From the NCBI GenBank assembly GCA_024637035.1, contig JAGXFW010000014.1, positions 177,904 through 241,903 on the forward strand: 64,000 nucleotides of DNA, read 5' to 3'. Positions 17,653-26,067 of this stretch are shown one piece after another (the first letter of the stretch is position 1; every line of letters starts with the position of its first letter). Made by a program: the position numbers and the translations under genes. This DNA is from Actinomycetes bacterium. Its GTDB lineage: Bacteria > Actinomycetota > Thermoleophilia > RBG-16-64-13. The notes beneath the pieces were generated by a model. That model searched no databases and was not told the DNA's origin. It was given only the letters and a program-made list of their open reading frames with translations.

Positions 17653-17919
17653 ATGGCGACCTACTTCCTGCGCACCACGAACCGGGACACGTGCGGCTCC
17701 TGTGGCATGTGCGCCGAAGCGTGCCCGGTCGAGGCTGTCGATATGGCATCGGGAGAACCGGCAGTCGATCTCGATTGGTACATCGGCTGTGGGGTCTGCG
17801 TCACCAGGTGCCCGGACGAGGCGGCCGGTCTCGCCCTTCGCACCGACCTCGCTCACGAGGCCCCTCCCGATTTCACCGCGCTCCATCGCACCATCCTCGA
17901 CGAGAAGAGCAAGGCATGA
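17653..17919 (+). CDS. 2[4Fe-4S] ferredoxin-like protein
   Basis: 88 residues with two cluster motifs: CGSCGMCAEACP (Cys14-Cys24) and CGVCVTRCP (from Cys46, preceded by YIGCG). It should carry low-potential electrons in the cytoplasm. The lead-in YFLRTTNRDTCG resembles the C-terminal ferredoxin module of larger Fe-S proteins, so this could be a stand-alone remnant. No Shine-Dalgarno precedes ATG 17653, but a 13-codon reading frame starting TTG 17612 behind GGAG ends as TGATG on this start, which might allow coupled translation. Confidence 0.65.
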   Translation: MATYFLRTTNRDTCGSCGMCAEACPVEAVDMASGEPAVDLDWYIGCGVCVTRCPDEAAGLALRTDLAHEAPPDFTALHRTILDEKSKA

Positions 17920-18066
17920 CAGGGCCCCGGCCACCGCGCCCGACCGCCCCCATGGCCGCTTGACCAGTTTGTCGCAGCCGCCGACTGGGCATACCAGCGG
18001 GACCGCGGGGCGTCCGCTCGCGGCCGAGAACAAGCGCGATCGCTGCGCGACGGGAGGTACCGACTG

Positions 18067-18294
18067 ATGGAAGAACTCGTGAAACTCGTGACGGAGAAGA
18101 CGGGGATCCCGGCCGACGCGGCCGACAAGGCCGTGCAGGTTGTACTCGGCTTTCCGAAGGACAAACTGCCGGCTCCCATCGCGGGCCAGATCGACGGCCT
18201 GATCGGCGGCGGGGGCGGCGGAGCAGCCGGAGCGGCTGGAGGCGCGATGGACAGCGTCACCAAGGGGCTCGGCGGCCTGCTCGGCAAAGACTGA
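18067..18294 (+). CDS. Small conserved protein, DUF2267-like
   Basis: 75 residues: an amphipathic N-terminal half beginning MEELVKLVTEKTGIPADAA and continuing to FPKDKLPAPIAGQID, followed by a Gly/Ala-rich tail. GGGAGG sits 9 nt before the ATG. The N-terminal part resembles a widespread family of 70-80-residue proteins found next to ferredoxins and stress genes in Actinobacteria and anaerobes; no activity is known. No signal peptide. Confidence 0.72.
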   Translation: MEELVKLVTEKTGIPADAADKAVQVVLGFPKDKLPAPIAGQIDGLIGGGGGGAAGAAGGAMDSVTKGLGGLLGKD

Positions 18295-18313
18295 CTCGAC
18301 CCGGCTGCACGAC

Positions 18314-18547
18314 ATGTCGGCGTCCTGGGGCGACGTGCCCACACTTGAAGAACTGGAGACCCGGCTGGACGAGGTGGAACGCGGCCTGCCGGGGATCCTC
18401 GCCCTTTCGGACAAGGCAGGCCTCTACCTGAGGCGGGAACTCGCTGCTGTTCGAGCCGAATCCCGCCTGCAGTTGGAACGCTGGGCACGCGTGACCGAGC
18501 GAGCCGAATCCTTGATCGAGACGCTCGACGCATCGCCGCCGAACTGA
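18314..18547 (+). CDS. Small helical protein, unknown function
   Basis: 77 residues rich in Glu, Arg and Leu with regular heptad-like spacing (LEELETRLDEVERGL, then YLRRELAAVRAESRLQLERW), suggesting a coiled coil. It starts 19 nt after the previous stop and is probably co-transcribed with that small gene. No Shine-Dalgarno is visible, and I recognise no family. Support is compositional only. Confidence 0.5.
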   Translation: MSASWGDVPTLEELETRLDEVERGLPGILALSDKAGLYLRRELAAVRAESRLQLERWARVTERAESLIETLDASPPN

Positions 18548-18790
18548 CGGCTTCGCATGGGCGACCCGACCAGGCTCGAGCGCGCGGTGGCACACGGGGG
18601 TGGTGCAGGTTCACACCGGGAAGGCTCCGCCGGTGTGCGCACATACACTTGCTACGTTCCGAAGATTTCGGTAGCTTCGCAGGAGGATCCGCGCACCTTC
18701 ACTGATGGATCCCTGCAGCTTCACCGAAGCCCTCGTACGCGCGGCGTCTTCGGAGCCAGGATCACAAACCTCGGGAGCGGAGCGACAAGA

Positions 18791-20032
18791 ATGGATCTGA
18801 GCGACCTGCGTGTGAACGGCGAACGGCTTCGGGCGAGCCTCGAAGAGATGGCCAAGATCGGGGCGACGCCGGGCGGAGGGGTGCAGCGCCTCACGCTCTC
18901 CGACGAGGATAGACGCGCCCGTGACCTCTTCGTCAGCTGGCTCGAAGAGATCGACCTCGAGGTCACGGTGGACGAGATGGGCAACATCTTCGGCCGCCGC
19001 CCCGGCAAGAACGACGAGCTGCCGCCGGTATTCAGCGGGTCTCACATCGACTCCCAGCCGAAGGGTGGCCGTTTCGACGGCATCCTGGGCGTGATGGGCG
19101 CCCTCGAAGTCATGCGCACGCTGCACGAGAACGACGTACAGACCGAGCGGCCCGTGCTCATCGTCGATTGGACCAACGAAGAGGGCTCGCGCTTCGCGCC
19201 CGCCATGGTGGCTTCAGGCGTATGGGCGGGCAAGCTCGATCGGGACTGGGCGTACTCGCGCACCGACCGCGACGGCAAGGTCTTCGGCGAAGAACTCGAG
19301 CGCATCGGCTATAAGGGCACGGTGCCGGCGACGGCATGGCCGTTCCATGCCTACTACGAACTGCACATCGAACAAGGCCCGATCTTGGAGTCCAACGGGA
19401 AGACCATCGGTATCCCCAAGGGCATCCTCTGCCTACACTGGTACGACGTGTACATCGAAGGCAAGGCCAATCAGGTGGGCCCCACTCCGATGGAAGGCCG
19501 GAACGACGCTCTCTGCGCCGCTGCCGAGATGATCCTAGCGGTACAGTCGGTGCCGGCGCGCATGGGCGGCAACATGGTCGCCACGGTCGGTGAGATCCAG
19601 AACTATCCGAACTCCCGGAACATCATCCCCGACGGCGTTCACTTCACCGTGGACATCCGCTCCTGGGACGACCAACTGGCCCTCGACGCGTGGGAGCAGC
19701 TCAAGACCGACTTCCAGGCCGCCGCCGACAAGAATGGTTGCCCGATCCGCATCGAGGAGACCTGGCGCGTCGAGCACACTCCATTCGCGGAGAAGCTGGT
19801 GGGCTTCCTGGCGCAGAAGGCCGAGGCCCTCGGCTACCCATCGCACCAGATGGTCAGCGGCGCCGGCCACGACGCGAGCTACATGAACATGTTGGGCGAC
19901 GCGGCCATGATCTTCATCCCCAGCATCGGCGGACGGAGCCATGTCGAGGTGGAGAACAGCACCTGGGAAGACTGTGAATCGGGAGCCAACGTGCTCCTGC
20001 ACTGCATGATCGAGTCCGCGAACGAGGTGTGA
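18791..20032 (+). CDS. M20-family amidase (hydantoinase/N-carbamoylase or allantoate amidohydrolase type)
   Basis: 413 residues, the family's usual length. Metal-binding residues of the two-zinc centre are visible: His85 in FSGSHIDSQ, Asp96 in GGRFDGILG, the adjacent glutamates in WTNEEGSRFAP (130-131), a His in YELHIEQGPILE, and a C-terminal His in SGAGHDASYMNM. These enzymes cleave N-carbamoyl-amino acids, allantoate or ureidoglycolate, releasing ammonia (and CO2 from the carbamoyl group). The exact substrate is open; no hydantoinase or allantoinase is adjacent. ATG 18791 has GGAG about 9 nt upstream. A strong terminator follows. Confidence 0.87.
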   Translation: MDLSDLRVNGERLRASLEEMAKIGATPGGGVQRLTLSDEDRRARDLFVSWLEEIDLEVTVDEMGNIFGRRPGKNDELPPVFSGSHIDSQPKGGRFDGILGVMGALEVMRTLHENDVQTERPVLIVDWTNEEGSRFAPAMVASGVWAGKLDRDWAYSRTDRDGKVFGEELERIGYKGTVPATAWPFHAYYELHIEQGPILESNGKTIGIPKGILCLHWYDVYIEGKANQVGPTPMEGRNDALCAAAEMILAVQSVPARMGGNMVATVGEIQNYPNSRNIIPDGVHFTVDIRSWDDQLALDAWEQLKTDFQAAADKNGCPIRIEETWRVEHTPFAEKLVGFLAQKAEALGYPSHQMVSGAGHDASYMNMLGDAAMIFIPSIGGRSHVEVENSTWEDCESGANVLLHCMIESANEV

Positions 20033-20064
20033 CCCCAGGGTTTCGCCGCACTCCGGCAACGACA

Positions 20065-20100
20065 GAGGCACACGGGCAGTCAGCCCGTGTGCCTCTTCTT
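20065..20100 (+). terminator. Strong intrinsic terminator after the M20 amidase
   Basis: A perfect 13-bp stem (GAGGCACACGGGC with GCCCGTGTGCCTC) around the loop AGTCA, followed by TTCTT. It lies about 30 nt after the amidase stop and separates it from the CBS gene. Confidence 0.88.
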
Positions 20101-20201
20101 CGTGCCGGCTTCATGGGATAGCTGCCGCGCTTCCTGGGTATACCGGGAGCCACACGACTCCAGAACACTCTCCGAGACGAACACGCATGAGGGGGCCGAC
20201 C

Positions 20202-20651
20202 ATGACCGCAGGCAGTACGACAAAGGTGGAGCGGATCCTGGAAGAGAAGGGCCGTACCGTTCACACCATCGAACCTGACCGTACGGTCTTCGAGGCGTTG
20301 GAGGCCATGGCCGCCCATGAGATCGGCGCCCTTATCGTCGTCGAAGAAGGGCAGATCGTTGGTGTCCTCACAGAGCGCGACTACGCCCGCAAGGTGATCC
20401 TCGCCGGGCTCTCCTCGCCCCGCACCGAGGTGCGGAAGGTCATGGCCTCTACGGTAGTCTGCGCCACGCTCGACGAGACAGCGGAAGAGTGCATGGCCGT
20501 GATGGCCGATAAGCACATCAGGTATCTCCCGGTGCTCGACGGCGAAGAGCGGCTCGTGGGGGTGATCTCCATCGGCGATCTGGTCAAGGCCTCCATCGCG
20601 GAGAAGGAGTTCGTGATCAGCCAGCTGGAGAAGTACATAACCGGCCACTAG
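20202..20651 (+). CDS. Two-CBS-domain protein
   Basis: 149 residues, almost entirely a CBS pair. The first repeat has DRTVFEALEAMAAHEIGALIV and GVLTERDYARKVI; the second VCATLDETAEECMAVM and RYLPVLDGEERLVGVISIGDL. Such stand-alone CBS proteins bind adenine nucleotides or NAD and regulate partner enzymes or membranes. The ATG at 20202 has GGGGG 6 nt upstream; an in-frame ATG at 20187 is the alternative. It is convergent with the reductive-dehalogenase-like gene, 28 bp away. Confidence 0.87.
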   Translation: MTAGSTTKVERILEEKGRTVHTIEPDRTVFEALEAMAAHEIGALIVVEEGQIVGVLTERDYARKVILAGLSSPRTEVRKVMASTVVCATLDETAEECMAVMADKHIRYLPVLDGEERLVGVISIGDLVKASIAEKEFVISQLEKYITGH

Positions 20652-20679
20652 GGTCGACCACACCAACATCGACGGTCTG

Positions 20680-21840
20680 TCAGTTCTTGGAGCCCGCCCA
20701 GAAGTCGCGAGCCGGTCGCAGAGCGCCGTAACCGAGGGCGTCATCCACCTTCACCAGCGCCCGGTTCAGGAACGCGCTCCGTCTGCGCACGAAGACGCGG
20801 GCCGCCTCATGTATGACGCCAGGGGCTTTGTTGAAAGGGCACACCCTGATGCAGGTGGCGCAGTCCATCCGGTTCTTGGCCCAATAGCCGAAGCACTTCT
20901 CCGCGTCGACGTACCACTTGCGTGGGCCCGACTGGTTGGAGATGCTCGGCCCTTCCGTGGTGGTGGCGCCCGTGGGGATGGCCCGCGAAGGGCAGCGTTC
21001 CGCGCACTTCTCGCACGACTCGCAGAACTCCACCACGCCGAAGGGACGGTAGCCGTCGTGCGCTAGGGGAAGGTCGGTCAGTACCTTGCAGAAACGGATC
21101 CGTGGGCCGAACTCGGGAGTGACGAGTATGCCCATGCGGCTCCACTCCCCCAGTCCGGCAGCCATGGCCAGGGGCACGCTGAGGGCGGTGTCGTTGCCGC
21201 AGGGCAGGGCCCGGTATCCCAGGCCACGGATGAACGAGGCGACCAGATTGGCCGTGAAGGCCATCTTCGAGTATCCAAGCCCCGTGGCCGCACCCCCCAC
21301 GCCCGTCGGGGCGGACCGGATGCCTTCGTAGTCCATGGCCACGGCTATGACGACCGCGTTGTCGATACCCTCGGGCACCTCGAAGGAACGGTGCTCGCGT
21401 TCAAGCAGATCGAACTCGTGGGAGTACACCCAGTTCGGATGGAGGGCGCAGATACCCACGAGGTCCGCGCCTACGAACCGCGCCACCCGCTTCACCACGG
21501 CACTCATGCCCTCCGGGGTGTCCTCGACCGGAGGGCCGGCCTCCAGGTACGGGAGCATCTTGGGGTGCACGGCGTCCCAGGAGTACAGCCCGTGGTTGCT
21601 GCGGAAGTTGCCGCAGGCGGCCGACCACTCCAGGCTCCAGGTACCGTTCCGGAACGCGTAGTCCAGACGCTGGAACCCGGGCTTCTCCTGGTAGACGATG
21701 TCGCGGTAGAAGCGCTCCGCATCGGCATGGATAGCCTCATCCCAGATACTGCGCTTGAACATCTCGTTCTTCTGATCGAAGCGAGAGCCCGCGACAGGGA
21801 AGGGCGGGGCCTGAGGAGAGGTGGGACTGCGCTGCATCAT
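20680..21840 (-). CDS. Reductive-dehalogenase-like corrinoid/Fe-S protein, cytoplasmic
   Basis: 386 residues of the RdhA superfamily. The corrinoid-domain core reads GLGYSKMAFTANLVASFIRGLG, then ALSVPLAMAAGLGEWSRMGI and LVTPEFGPRIRFCKVLTDLPL, the RdhA signature. Two [4Fe-4S] clusters follow: C273, C276, C279, C283 (FCESCEKCAERCP) and C316, C327, C330, C334 (CFGYWAKNRMDCATCIRVCP). There is no Tat leader, no RdhB anchor and no transcription regulator beside it, so it is not a standard respiratory dehalogenase. Its ATG overlaps the stop of the oxidoreductase gamma subunit, so it is translationally coupled to a ferredoxin-reducing enzyme. QueG was considered, but the LITPEFGP-type motif favours RdhA. 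Confidence 0.83.
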   Translation of the reverse strand: MMQRSPTSPQAPPFPVAGSRFDQKNEMFKRSIWDEAIHADAERFYRDIVYQEKPGFQRLDYAFRNGTWSLEWSAACGNFRSNHGLYSWDAVHPKMLPYLEAGPPVEDTPEGMSAVVKRVARFVGADLVGICALHPNWVYSHEFDLLEREHRSFEVPEGIDNAVVIAVAMDYEGIRSAPTGVGGAATGLGYSKMAFTANLVASFIRGLGYRALPCGNDTALSVPLAMAAGLGEWSRMGILVTPEFGPRIRFCKVLTDLPLAHDGYRPFGVVEFCESCEKCAERCPSRAIPTGATTTEGPSISNQSGPRKWYVDAEKCFGYWAKNRMDCATCIRVCPFNKAPGVIHEAARVFVRRRSAFLNRALVKVDDALGYGALRPARDFWAGSKN

Positions 21841-22439
21841 GCGCCGAGATCGCCTGCCGACGCCACCACGAAGTAGGGGCCGTGCCGGTCCTCTCGCGGG
21901 ATCAGCCCGAACCCGTGCCGCATGGCGCGGCGGTTCGGCTCGACCAGCTTCTCCTTGGGCCCCTCGAAGAAGTGCATGAGTTCCTTCTGAAGGGCGTTGA
22001 GCGGAAGCGCACCGGTGGCAGCGGCCATCGCTCCCACCATGACGACGTTCGCCATCTTCTCGGTGCCCAGTTTGGCGGCTACTTCCACCGCCGGAACGTA
22101 GAACACGTCGATGTCGGTGCGATGGGAGCGCTCGGGCACGAGGGTCGAGTTCACCAGCAACACACCGTGCGGCACCACTCGCGGCTCGAACTTCTCGAAG
22201 CTCGGCGTGTTCATGGCGACCGCCACATGGGGCCGGGCGACAATGGGCGACGCGATATCGCCGGTGGAGATCACCACCGTACAATTGGCCGTACCACCTC
22301 GCTGTTCGGGCCCATACGAGGGCATCCACGTCACCTGAAGGCCCGCGTCCATGGCTGCGTAGGCCAGGAGCTGACCCATCACCATGACACCCTGGCCGCC
22401 AAAACCGGCGATGATGATCTCCAGACGCCGCCCCAGCAT
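21837..22439 (-). CDS. 2-Oxoacid:ferredoxin oxidoreductase, gamma subunit
   Basis: 200 residues. It begins with the nucleotide-like motif IIIAGFGGQGVMVMGQLLAYAA and has the gamma-subunit signature SYGPEQRGGTANCTVVIS. This subunit completes the catalytic pocket and binds the CoA adenosine of 2-oxoglutarate- or branched-chain-oxoacid-type enzymes. Its start overlaps the beta stop as TGATG and its stop overlaps the next ATG, fixing it inside a single polycistronic unit. The 2-oxoacid cannot be assigned by eye; KorC/VorA-type. Confidence 0.9.
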   Translation of the reverse strand: MLGRRLEIIIAGFGGQGVMVMGQLLAYAAMDAGLQVTWMPSYGPEQRGGTANCTVVISTGDIASPIVARPHVAVAMNTPSFEKFEPRVVPHGVLLVNSTLVPERSHRTDIDVFYVPAVEVAAKLGTEKMANVVMVGAMAAATGALPLNALQKELMHFFEGPKEKLVEPNRRAMRHGFGLIPREDRHGPYFVVASAGDLGA

Positions 22440-23428
22440 CAGTCCTCATCTTCCGAGTCGTCGTGGTCGGACGGACGGTATTCCTCGCCGTCCACCGACA
22501 CCCATCTGCCCCCCCGACGCCCGAACGGGTGCGTGCGGCGCGTGTGCCTGCCAAGTTCGTCCTCGGTGGCCTGGGTGACCGTCTCGTAGCGGAAACCGTG
22601 CATGTAGTCCTCGCGGAAGGCGGTGGGCGGTTGCTGCACAAGGTGGGCCAGGTGCACGGGTTCGCGGTCCTTGATCACCCCGAGCGGGTAGTAGGCCGAC
22701 ACCGTTTCGTCGATCCAGCGCATCGCGTCGATCGGCTTCATGCCCCAGTTCGTGGGACACGGCGAGAGGAACTCCACCAGGCTGAACCCCTTCCCCTCCA
22801 ATTGGTAGGTGAACGCCTTGCGCACGGCGCGATATGCCACCTTGATGTTCTCCGGATGGGTCACCGAGACCCGCTCCAGGTAGACGGCGCCGTCGAGGGT
22901 GGCGAGCATCTCGGCCACCCGGATCGGATGCCCCTGGGTCGCGGGGTCGCGGCCCTCGGGGCTCGTCTCGGAACGCTGCCCCGGGAGGGTGGTTGGCGCC
23001 ATCTGGCCGCCGGTCATGCCGTACACGCAGTTGTTCACGTAGATGACGGTGATGTTCTCGGAACGCGCCGCCGCGTGAACGATCTCGGCGGTGCCGATGG
23101 CGGCCAGGTCTCCGTCGCCCTGATAGGTGAACACCACCAGGTCCGGTCGGGCCCGCTTGATGCCCGTAGCCGCCGCGGGGGCCCGACCGTGCGGCACCTC
23201 CTGGAAGTCCACGTCGAGGTAGTTGTAGATCAGGATGGCGCAGCCCACCCCGGCCACGCCCACCGTGCGCTCGCGCACCCCGAGCTCGTCGAGGGCGTTG
23301 GCCACGAGTCGGTGGATCAAGCCGTGCCCGCACCCCGGGCAGTAGTGCGTGGTCGCGTTCGCCCATGAACCGGGATGCTGCACCACTATGGGAGCGGTCT
23401 GCAGAGATGGTCCCGCGGGAGGTGTCAC
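22439..23428 (-). CDS. 2-Oxoacid:ferredoxin oxidoreductase, beta (TPP-binding) subunit
   Basis: 329 residues from GTG 23428, which overlaps the alpha stop as GTGA. The conserved CPGCGHG motif that opens the TPP domain, VAGVGCAI, GDGDLAAIGTAEIVHAA (Mg/TPP binding) and NNCVYGMTGGQ are present. The last 50 residues are a charged tail ending DDSEDED, longer than usual. Together with the other three subunits it oxidises a 2-oxoacid and CoA to acyl-CoA and CO2, reducing ferredoxin. A longer upstream reading of the frame overlaps alpha heavily and is not credible. Confidence 0.92.
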   Translation of the reverse strand: MTPPAGPSLQTAPIVVQHPGSWANATTHYCPGCGHGLIHRLVANALDELGVRERTVGVAGVGCAILIYNYLDVDFQEVPHGRAPAAATGIKRARPDLVVFTYQGDGDLAAIGTAEIVHAAARSENITVIYVNNCVYGMTGGQMAPTTLPGQRSETSPEGRDPATQGHPIRVAEMLATLDGAVYLERVSVTHPENIKVAYRAVRKAFTYQLEGKGFSLVEFLSPCPTNWGMKPIDAMRWIDETVSAYYPLGVIKDREPVHLAHLVQQPPTAFREDYMHGFRYETVTQATEDELGRHTRRTHPFGRRGGRWVSVDGEEYRPSDHDDSEDED

Positions 23429-24564
23429 GATGCGCCACCTTTCTTGGAGGCCGCTCTCGCGGTCGGCAGCCCCTCCGCCACGTTCCTGATAGCGTCCAAC
23501 ACCTCGAGGGGTGCGGGGATCGTGCCGCCCGATCGTCCGAAGAAGCTCACCGGGCAACGGCCTTCGACCGCGAGCCGCACGTCTTCCACCATCTGGCCGG
23601 CAGAGAGCTCCACCACCAGGATGTGCTCGATCCCCCGTTCTTCGACCACTTCGCGGAGCGCGTCGTAGGGATAGGGGTAGACGGTGATGGGCCGGAACAA
23701 ACCGACGGGCATGTCTCGCTCCTCGGCCAACTCCATAGCGTGGTGCGCCACTCGGGCGCTGGTGCCGTACGCGACAAGCAGGATCCTCGCTCCATCGAGA
23801 TCGTACGTGTTCCAGCGCACCTCAGCCTGCTCGATACGTCGGTACTTCTGCTGCAGTGCCACGTTGTGCTCTTCCAACTCCCCGGTGTCGAGGTAGAGGC
23901 TCTTCACCACGCGCTTGGGCCTGCCGGACGCGCCGGTGGTGGCCCACTCCGGCTCGGGCATGGACGCGGGATCTATGACCCGCGTGAAGGTGACGGGCTC
24001 CATCATCTGACCAAGCACACCGTCTGCCAGCATCAACACGGGGGTACGATACTTCTCGGCCAGAGAGAACGCCTCGAAGGTGAGGTCGACCATCTCTTGA
24101 AGGTTGGCCGGCACGAGCACGATCACCCGGAAGTCCCCGTGCCCCAGCCCGCGCGTGGCTTGGAAGTAGTCGGACTGACTCGGCTGGATACCGCCGAGCC
24201 CCGGCCCCACTCGCATGACGTTCACGATCAGGCAGGGAACCTCGGCCGCGGCCAGGAACGACACCCCCTCAGACATGAGACTGATGCCCGGGCTCGAACT
24301 GGCGGTCATGGCGCGCGTGCCGGTGCCCGCGGCGCCGAACACCATGTTGATCGCCGCCACTTCCGACTCGGCCTGCACGAAGGTGCCGCCCTCTACTTGC
24401 ATCCAGCGGGCCATGTAGGAGGTGATCTCACTCGCGGGAGTGATCGGGTAGCCGAAGTAGGCCCTGCAGCCGGCCTTCAAGGCGGCCTCGGCCAGTGCCT
24501 CGTTGCCCTTCATCAGCACGCGCTCCCCCAGCGGCACGCGGGGTTCTCCTGTGACCTCAGTCAT
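23425..24564 (-). CDS. 2-Oxoacid:ferredoxin oxidoreductase, alpha subunit
   Basis: About 379 residues of the pyrimidine-binding subunit: MKGNEALAEAALKAGCRAYF, the YPITPASEI motif, AESEVAAINMVFGAAGTGTRAMT and SSPGISLMSEG, and the C-terminal transketolase-C-like region VGLFRPITVYPYPYDAL. The ATG at 24564 (or 24567) overlaps the ferredoxin-subunit stop by 8-11 nt and has GGTGGAG just upstream, within a 15-bp tandem repeat. Type and length fit KorA/VorB rather than the single-chain pyruvate enzyme. Confidence 0.9.
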   Translation of the reverse strand: MTEVTGEPRVPLGERVLMKGNEALAEAALKAGCRAYFGYPITPASEITSYMARWMQVEGGTFVQAESEVAAINMVFGAAGTGTRAMTASSSPGISLMSEGVSFLAAAEVPCLIVNVMRVGPGLGGIQPSQSDYFQATRGLGHGDFRVIVLVPANLQEMVDLTFEAFSLAEKYRTPVLMLADGVLGQMMEPVTFTRVIDPASMPEPEWATTGASGRPKRVVKSLYLDTGELEEHNVALQQKYRRIEQAEVRWNTYDLDGARILLVAYGTSARVAHHAMELAEERDMPVGLFRPITVYPYPYDALREVVEERGIEHILVVELSAGQMVEDVRLAVEGRCPVSFFGRSGGTIPAPLEVLDAIRNVAEGLPTARAASKKGGAS

Positions 24565-25036
24565 CATCTCCACCGCTTTCGTCCCCACCGCTTTCATCCC
24601 CACCACTTTCGTCCGCTGGGCCCCACTGATCGACGTCGGACGTACCTCTCTCCGAGCCGTCCAGGCGACCGGCGGCGCCCTCCATGCCGGTGACGTCTCC
24701 ATCGATACGGATGGCCGCATCGGGGCATGCGAGTTCGCAGTAGCGGCACCGCACACACCAGAAGGAGAAGTTGTGATCGAACGGCTCGACGCCGACATCA
24801 GGCGTGCCCTCTGCCGGCCGGCTGGAATCACCGAGCACGTCGGCGGCAGTCTCCGCGTGGGCGGGGTGGTACCCGGCCACATTGAGCTGCTCGTCGATAC
24901 GCAGATGCCCGAACGGGCAGAACTCGACGCAGAGACCGCACCCCTTGCAGCGGTCTTCGTCGATCGCAGGAACATGCGACCGTGACCGATCTACATCCAC
25001 CTCAACACTCCCTCTCTCCGATCGCCCACCGCTCAC
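24557..25036 (-). CDS. 2-Oxoacid:ferredoxin oxidoreductase, ferredoxin (delta) subunit
   Basis: 159 residues with two [4Fe-4S] motifs: CKGCGLCVEFCP and CVRCRYCELACP, separated by a roughly 45-residue loop that is longer than in compact delta subunits. It relays electrons from the TPP site to soluble ferredoxin. The tail carries three GGDES-type repeats encoded by 15-bp tandem units and ends GGDDD. GTG 25036 overlaps the upstream stop as GTGA and has GAGAGGA 7 nt before it; a GTG at 25000 also has a ribosome site and would give a shorter protein. Confidence 0.85.
   Translation of the reverse strand: MSGGRSERGSVEVDVDRSRSHVPAIDEDRCKGCGLCVEFCPFGHLRIDEQLNVAGYHPAHAETAADVLGDSSRPAEGTPDVGVEPFDHNFSFWCVRCRYCELACPDAAIRIDGDVTGMEGAAGRLDGSERGTSDVDQWGPADESGGDESGGDESGGDDD
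24570..24614. repeat. Three 15-bp tandem repeats at the delta/alpha gene junction
   Basis: Units CCACCGCTTTC(G/A)TCC at 24570-24584 and 24585-24599, and CCACCACTTTCGTCC at 24600-24614. They encode repeated GGDES in the ferredoxin subunit C-terminus, and on the coding strand each gives a GGTGG core that also supplies the ribosome site for the alpha start. Confidence 0.85.
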
Positions 25037-26067
25037 CGTGCGATCCTCTCGGGCAGAAGGTACGGGTAGCGTCTGCGAAGGACACGATGCAACAGACGAT
25101 CCGTCTTGCGAAACGCGAGGTACACCCTCCAGATACGGGCGTCCTCCCGATAGTACGAACGGACTTCCGCCAGGGAGACGGGCTCACACGGTTCTGTCGC
25201 CTCCGGCGTACCGACAGTCTCGAGGTCGGCCTTCCTCGACAGAAAAGACTCGTTGATCACCTCCAAGGCGACGGGCACGAGATCCGGCCGTTGTTCCTTG
25301 AAGAGGTTGGCGGCAAGGTCGATCATGACCCGCCGCACGTCGTAGTAGCGCTCGAGTACGTCGGCGAGCATGAACCGGCGGATGATCCACACCAGGAACG
25401 AGGGCGCACTGCGCAAGAAGAGTTCCGGGTCGAGTCGCTCCACACCGCCCCTGCGGAGAAGAGGGGTACTCGTGTCGATATAGCGAAGTCGTGGAACGCC
25501 GTTCTCCGCATACCCAACCACCGCCCAGTTGGAGATCTGCGCGTCCAATCCTACTTCGAGCCTACCCCGGTTCCGCCGGTTGAATGCGAACACCTTCCAG
25601 GCCTCTTCCACCACCGTCCGCAGAAGTACCCGCGCCTCCGCGGGGCCCGCGTTCCGTATCTGCTGGTGACCGATCGTCTGCGCCGGGAACTTCTCTTGCA
25701 CGATGTACAGCACGATGGGATTCTCGGATCGGCTGGCGCCGGATGGGGGCCCCTCGAGCCCGAGCCACACCAGATCGCTCTCGGCCACATCAGTGCCCGC
25801 TTCGTCACGAAGCACCGACACGTGATCACGATAGAGCGCCTCGTAGGACTCCGCCTCCGCCTCCGAGTGGAACATGGGCATCCGCTTGTAAGCAAGCCCA
25901 GGGTCCGATGCCGTTTCACGGCCGTCTTCGAAGATCTCGAACACCGTGGTGATCTCACCGTGTCCGAGCACGCGTGCCGGGATCTCGCTACGCTCCGGGT
26001 GAGCCAGGTCGAGACCGCCTTCGAACCGCGCGAGCAGATCGACATCACCTTTCACGACCGGTGACAT
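25033..26067 (-). CDS. Uncharacterised kinase-like protein in the oxoacid operon
   Basis: About 344 residues, soluble. I do not recognise an enzyme family with certainty (it resembles DUF6206). The region ARVLGHGEITTVFEIFED then AYKRMPMF looks like the glycine-rich loop and lysine of a protein-kinase-like N-lobe, and ISNWAVVGY followed by RLRYIDTSTP looks like a metal-binding C-lobe segment; this is inference from motif shape. Its start overlaps the aminotransferase stop (GTGATG) and its stop overlaps the ferredoxin subunit start (GTGA), so it is co-translated with the oxidoreductase and may modify, assemble or regulate it. Confidence 0.65.
   Translation of the reverse strand: MSPVVKGDVDLLARFEGGLDLAHPERSEIPARVLGHGEITTVFEIFEDGRETASDPGLAYKRMPMFHSEAEAESYEALYRDHVSVLRDEAGTDVAESDLVWLGLEGPPSGASRSENPIVLYIVQEKFPAQTIGHQQIRNAGPAEARVLLRTVVEEAWKVFAFNRRNRGRLEVGLDAQISNWAVVGYAENGVPRLRYIDTSTPLLRRGGVERLDPELFLRSAPSFLVWIIRRFMLADVLERYYDVRRVMIDLAANLFKEQRPDLVPVALEVINESFLSRKADLETVGTPEATEPCEPVSLAEVRSYYREDARIWRVYLAFRKTDRLLHRVLRRRYPYLLPERIAR

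Noticed and set aside
17612..17653. 13-codon frame starting TTG behind GGAG and ending TGATG on the ferredoxin start
   Set aside because: Too short to support on its own; noted as a possible coupling device in the ferredoxin entry.
18634..18650. TGTGCGCACA palindrome followed by TACACT before the M20 amidase
   Set aside because: A 10-bp palindrome next to a -10-like hexamer is common in GC-rich DNA; no -35 element and no second copy found.
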